Assembly (NCBI GenBank): GCA_910589545.1
Contig: CAJUSY010000048.1
Span: 1 to 64,000 of the forward strand
Direction: 5' to 3'
Origin: Peptoniphilaceae bacterium
GTDB taxonomy: Bacteria; Bacillota; Clostridia; Tissierellales; Peptoniphilaceae
DNA: 64,000 nt
Below the pieces are notes generated by a model that saw only the letters and a program-made list of their open reading frames with translations, was not told the DNA's origin and did not search any database. The translations under genes and the position numbers were made by a program. This document shows, in pieces, positions 60,959 through 64,000 of this stretch; the first letter of the stretch is position 1; each line of letters opens with the position of its first letter.

Positions 60959-62197
60959 TTATCTATTGATTGGGAATTGTTTCATCAATTCTACAACGTC
61001 TTTTTTGATTTCTTCAGCAGGTCTACGTTTCTTTAATGCGTCTAACATAAATTCTGCTACTTTTGCAGCTTCTGCTTCTTTTAATCCTCTAGTTGTAATA
61101 GCTGGTGTACCAATTCTTATACCACTAGTTACAAATGGTGTTTCTGGATCATTTGGAATAGTGTTCTTGTTTGTTGTAATATTAACTTCGCTCAATAACG
61201 CTTCTGCTTCTTTACCTGTCATTTCAAAACTTCTGCAGTCGATTAATAATAAGTGGTTATCTGTACCACCAGAAACTAATCTTACATCGTTATCTAAGAA
61301 GACTTTTTCCATTGCTTTTGCATTCTTCAAAATTTGATGAGTGTATTCTTTAAATTCTGGTTGTAAGTCTTCTTTGAAACATACTGCTTTTGCTGCAATA
61401 ATGTGTTCTAATGGACCACCTTGGAATCCTGGAAATACTGATTTGTCTATTAATTTTTTGTGTTCTTCCTTACAAAGGATAGCTCCACCTCTTGGTCCTC
61501 TTAATGTTTTATGTGTAGTTGTAGTTACAAAATCTGCATAAGGAACTGGACTTGGATGATCTCCAGTAGCTACTAACCCAGCAATGTGAGCCATATCTAC
61601 CATTAAATATGCGCCAACTTCATCTGCAATTTCTCTGAATTTTTTGAAATCTATAACTCTTGGATATGCAGAAGCACCAGCTACGATTAATTTTGGTTTG
61701 TGTTTTAAAGCTAATTCACGAACGTTTTCATAATCAATTGTTTCAGTTTCAGGATCTACACCATAATCTACGAAATTATAGAATTTACCTGACATATTTA
61801 CTGGTGATCCATGAGTTAAGTGTCCACCTTCTGTTAATCTCATACCTAATACTGTATCTCCAGGTTTTAAAACTGCAACATATACAGCAATATTAGCATT
61901 TGCTCCACAGTGAGGTTGAACGTTAGCATGATCTGCATTAAATAATTCTTTTAATCTATCTATAGCTAATTGTTCTATTTTATCAACATGTTCACAACCG
62001 CCGTAATATCTTTTTCCAGGATATCCTTCAGCATACTTGTTAGTTAACTCAGTACCCATAGTTTCAAGTACTGCTTTTGAAACAAAGTTTTCCGAAGCTA
62101 TCAACTCGATATGTTCTTCTTGTCTTTTGATTTCATCATTTAGATGTCCAAATACCTCTGGGTCAAAATTTTCTAAATTTTGTCTACAATTATTCAT
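60959..62197 (-). CDS. glyA: Serine hydroxymethyltransferase
   Basis: PLP enzyme that interconverts serine and glycine with tetrahydrofolate and feeds one-carbon metabolism. Start chosen at the ATG at 62197 (MNNCRQNL), 5 nt after GGAGG; this gives 412 residues. Signatures: ASENFVSKAVLE, NKYAEGYPGKRYYGG, VDMAHIAGLVATG and the PLP Lys in TTTTHKTLRGPRGG. It overlaps the RseC-like gene by 8 nt. Confidence 0.97.
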   Translation of the reverse strand: MNNCRQNLENFDPEVFGHLNDEIKRQEEHIELIASENFVSKAVLETMGTELTNKYAEGYPGKRYYGGCEHVDKIEQLAIDRLKELFNADHANVQPHCGANANIAVYVAVLKPGDTVLGMRLTEGGHLTHGSPVNMSGKFYNFVDYGVDPETETIDYENVRELALKHKPKLIVAGASAYPRVIDFKKFREIADEVGAYLMVDMAHIAGLVATGDHPSPVPYADFVTTTTHKTLRGPRGGAILCKEEHKKLIDKSVFPGFQGGPLEHIIAAKAVCFKEDLQPEFKEYTHQILKNAKAMEKVFLDNDVRLVSGGTDNHLLLIDCRSFEMTGKEAEALLSEVNITTNKNTIPNDPETPFVTSGIRIGTPAITTRGLKEAEAAKVAEFMLDALKKRRPAEEIKKDVVELMKQFPINR

Positions 62198-62618
62198 ACA
62201 AACCTCCAATTATTTTCGTGATATGAACTAGGTCCTTATCAACAAATTTTTTATCTATAAATTTTACAATTATATAGCCAATTAATAATCCTACAAGTCC
62301 TATACCAAAAGATGCTAATTCAAAATTTCCTATTTTATTTTCCAAAATAGAATATGATGATATAAGAGCAATTAGGAAAAATGTTAGAGGCACTAAATAC
62401 AACAATGCTGTATATTTAAGCATTGAAGAATCGTCACCTGAAATTTGCACTCTATCTCCTACCTTAGCACTTATATAGTTTGCACATTCTATAACTTGCG
62501 TTTGATGTTCACAACCTGAACATTTGCTGCAACTTTCACCACCACAAGCTCCTTTTCTAGTTATTAGAACAGATGCTTTTGTGGATTCAGTTTTTATAAC
62601 CATTCCTTCTTTTGCCAA
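62190..62618 (-). CDS. SoxR-reducing system protein RseC family
   Basis: 142-residue membrane protein of the RseC/MucC family. Four clustered cysteines CGGESCSKCSGCEH (about residues 24-38) suggest an Fe-S or metal site, followed by two membrane helices (about 70-90 and 100-120). In E. coli RseC helps reduce SoxR with the Rsx/Rnf complex; Rnf genes are not in this window, so the partner is unknown. It lies 4 nt after tcdA and overlaps glyA. Confidence 0.87.
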   Translation of the reverse strand: MAKEGMVIKTESTKASVLITRKGACGGESCSKCSGCEHQTQVIECANYISAKVGDRVQISGDDSSMLKYTALLYLVPLTFFLIALISSYSILENKIGNFELASFGIGLVGLLIGYIIVKFIDKKFVDKDLVHITKIIGGLYE

Positions 62619-62622
62619 AAAA

Positions 62623-63315
62623 TTACCTCAATTCTTTAATAACATACGATGCAATCATAAGTCCGACACATGAAGGTACAAAGCTTATACTTGCCGGAGC
62701 ATTTCTTCCATTTGAAGATAGAACTTCTCCTGACCTTTGTTCATCAGACCAAATGCACGTAAGTTTGTCAACGTTTCTTCTTTTTAACTCTTTTCTCATT
62801 ACTTTAGCCATTGGACAAGTGTGGGTCTTTTTAATATCCGTAATTCTAAAAAGAAAAGGATTTAGTTTCGATCCCGCACCCATAGAACTTATCAACTTAA
62901 TATCGTTTTTATAACAATACTCAGCCAAATCTAGCTTCGCTGATATTAAATCAATAGCGTCTATAACATAATTATAATCTTTAAGATTAAATAAATCAAC
63001 AGTAGAATTATCAAACTTTTCCCTAAATTTAATAACTTTGCAATTCGGATTAATTCTGTGAATTCTTTTTTCAAATTCATCTACCTTATAATTTCCAACA
63101 GTATCTTCCAAAGCTATAATTTGGCGATTGATGTTTGTTATGTCGATAGTATCATAATCTACTATTGCTAATGTTCCTACTCCACATCTAGCCAAAGCTT
63201 CTATTACAAAACCTCCAACTCCACCGCAGCCAATAACAGCTACTTTGGAGTTGATGATATTTTCTAGGTCATTTTCACCTATTAGAAGTTTTGTTCTTTC
63301 AAATCTTTTATCCAT
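62623..63315 (-). CDS. tcdA: tRNA threonylcarbamoyladenosine dehydratase TcdA
   Basis: E1-like ATPase that cyclises t6A37 to ct6A37 in tRNA. The 230 residues begin with RFERTKLLIGENDLENI and have the nucleotide loop GCGGVGG (29-35), IVDYDTIDITNINRQ, and DAIDLISAKLDL; a catalytic Cys is plausible in LTCIWSDEQ. This length and the N-terminal signature separate it from MoeB/ThiF. One nucleotide after aspS and 4 nt before the RseC gene. Confidence 0.92.
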   Translation of the reverse strand: MDKRFERTKLLIGENDLENIINSKVAVIGCGGVGGFVIEALARCGVGTLAIVDYDTIDITNINRQIIALEDTVGNYKVDEFEKRIHRINPNCKVIKFREKFDNSTVDLFNLKDYNYVIDAIDLISAKLDLAEYCYKNDIKLISSMGAGSKLNPFLFRITDIKKTHTCPMAKVMRKELKRRNVDKLTCIWSDEQRSGEVLSSNGRNAPASISFVPSCVGLMIASYVIKELR

Positions 63316-63316
63316 A

Positions 63317-64000
63317 CTAATCTAATTTGATGTGAATTTCTTTAAGTTGTTTCTCGTCAACATTTGATGGAGCACCAGTTAATAAATCTGTAGCAGATTG
63401 TGTTTTAGGGAATGCTATAACATCTTTGATATTATCAGTTCCAACTAATAACATCATAAGTCGATCCATACCATACGCTAATCCACCATGTGGAGGTGTT
63501 CCATAGTTAAAAGCTTCTACAAAGAAACCAAATTTGTTTTCAATCATTTCTTCAGTTAATTCTAATGCTTCGAACATTTTCTTTTGTAAATCAGAATTGT
63601 TAATTCTTATAGAACCTCCACCGATTTCATCTCCATTACATACAATATCGTAAGCTTTAGCTCTTACTTTTTCCTTGTCAGTTAACAAATATTGAATGTC
63701 TTCTTCTTTTGGCATTGTAAATGGGTGATGCATTGCTACAAATCTGTTTTCTTCTTCGTCGAATTCAAATAATGGGAAATCAACTATCCAAACAAATTCG
63801 AATGTATCATTGTCAACCAAATTCATATCTCTTGCAATTTTGTTTCTTAATGCACTTAATCCATTAAATACAACATCATTTTTGTCTGCTAGTATAAATA
63901 TTAAAGCATTTTCGTCTTCTTTTGTAGATTCAATTATCGAATTCATTTCTTCATCAGATAAGAATTTTTTAATTGAAGATTGAATTTCTCCATCGTGAAC
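63317..64000 (-). CDS. aspS: Aspartyl-tRNA synthetase (C-terminal part)
   Basis: Class II synthetase cut by the right edge of the window: the frame stays open without a stop from 63944 to 64000, so the first Met inside (63946) is not the start. The visible part, about 228 residues, has the GAD insertion end, FVWIVDFPLFEFDEEENRF, AMHHPFTMP, VCNGDEIGGGSIRI and motif 3 GTPPHGGLAYGMDRLMMLL. This order and MHHPFT identify the bacterial AspRS type. Followed by tcdA, rseC-like and glyA in a tight operon. Confidence 0.97.
   Translation of the reverse strand, partial: VHDGEIQSSIKKFLSDEEMNSIIESTKEDENALIFILADKNDVVFNGLSALRNKIARDMNLVDNDTFEFVWIVDFPLFEFDEEENRFVAMHHPFTMPKEEDIQYLLTDKEKVRAKAYDIVCNGDEIGGGSIRINNSDLQKKMFEALELTEEMIENKFGFFVEAFNYGTPPHGGLAYGMDRLMMLLVGTDNIKDVIAFPKTQSATDLLTGAPSNVDEKQLKEIHIKLD

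Noticed and set aside
1..64000. CRISPR arrays, tRNA genes, prophage or defence genes
   Set aside because: No regularly spaced direct repeats, no tRNA-like GGTTCGAATCC arm in a gap, and no phage or defence proteins were seen in any gap or frame by eye.

Overview
The window is an AT-rich, very compact stretch of core chromosome from a low-GC, Gram-positive, apparently non-sporulating anaerobe. Gene content and order (asp23-nusB-xseAB-ispA-tlyA-argR-recN; dgt-dnaG-rpoD-trmK-nif3; ruvCAB-queA-tgt-yajC; an IspH-ribosomal protein S1 fusion; pyruvate phosphate dikinase with its regulator; acetate kinase) fit Clostridia/Tissierellia. My best guess is the Peptoniphilaceae, close to Finegoldia magna. 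That placement is inference from memory of gene order and style, not a database result. Sporulation genes that flank these clusters in spore formers (spo0A, spoIVB, spmAB) are absent here.

Layout. 1-177: end of an upstream unit with two small hairpins, then the tkt terminator. 178-4767 (minus): transketolase, DprA, L,D-transpeptidase. 4974-9776 (plus): PPDK regulator, PPDK, FemX-type peptidyltransferase. 9820-12305 (minus): MATE transporter, Hsp33, cold-shock protein. 12389-19625 (minus): rel-dtd-MBL hydrolase-valS-small membrane protein-hpt-methyltransferase, one tightly overlapping operon. 19690-26137 (minus): ruvC-ruvA-ruvB-queA-tgt-yajC-recJ. 26253-29041 (plus): SDR reductase, response regulator, histidine kinase. 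29076-29402 (minus): RNase P RNA. 29422-34894 (minus): dgt-dnaG-rpoD-trmK-nif3. 35009-49685 (minus): a run of 18 genes with almost no spacing, from asp23 to the ispH-rpsA fusion. 49736-57366 (minus): plsX-acpP-rnc-radical SAM-smc-ftsY. 57462-60848 (minus): der-plsY-ackA and rpmF. 60959-64000 (minus): aspS (cut by the window edge)-tcdA-rseC-glyA.

Most genes serve information processing (replication initiation, recombination, chromosome condensation, tRNA and rRNA modification, aminoacylation, the stringent response), phospholipid synthesis (plsX, plsY, plsC, acpP) and fermentation (ppdK, ackA). Promoters are strikingly uniform: most readable ones carry an extended -10 of the form TGnTATAAT. 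Several genes (hslO, recJ, nusB) sit immediately behind a terminator-like hairpin, with their ribosome-binding site starting within or just after its tail.

I did not find a defence island, CRISPR array, prophage, biosynthetic cluster or other clearly undescribed multi-gene system. The best leads are small. (1) rluB carries an in-frame TAA, and the missing conserved C-terminus follows in the same frame. (2) An unlisted 56-residue membrane-protein gene is translationally coupled between valS and hpt. (3) A shared 14-nt terminator/SD module lies in front of hslO and recJ. (4) A hairpin abuts the L32 ribosome-binding site. (5) Cytidylate kinase has an extra N-terminal domain of about 75 residues.
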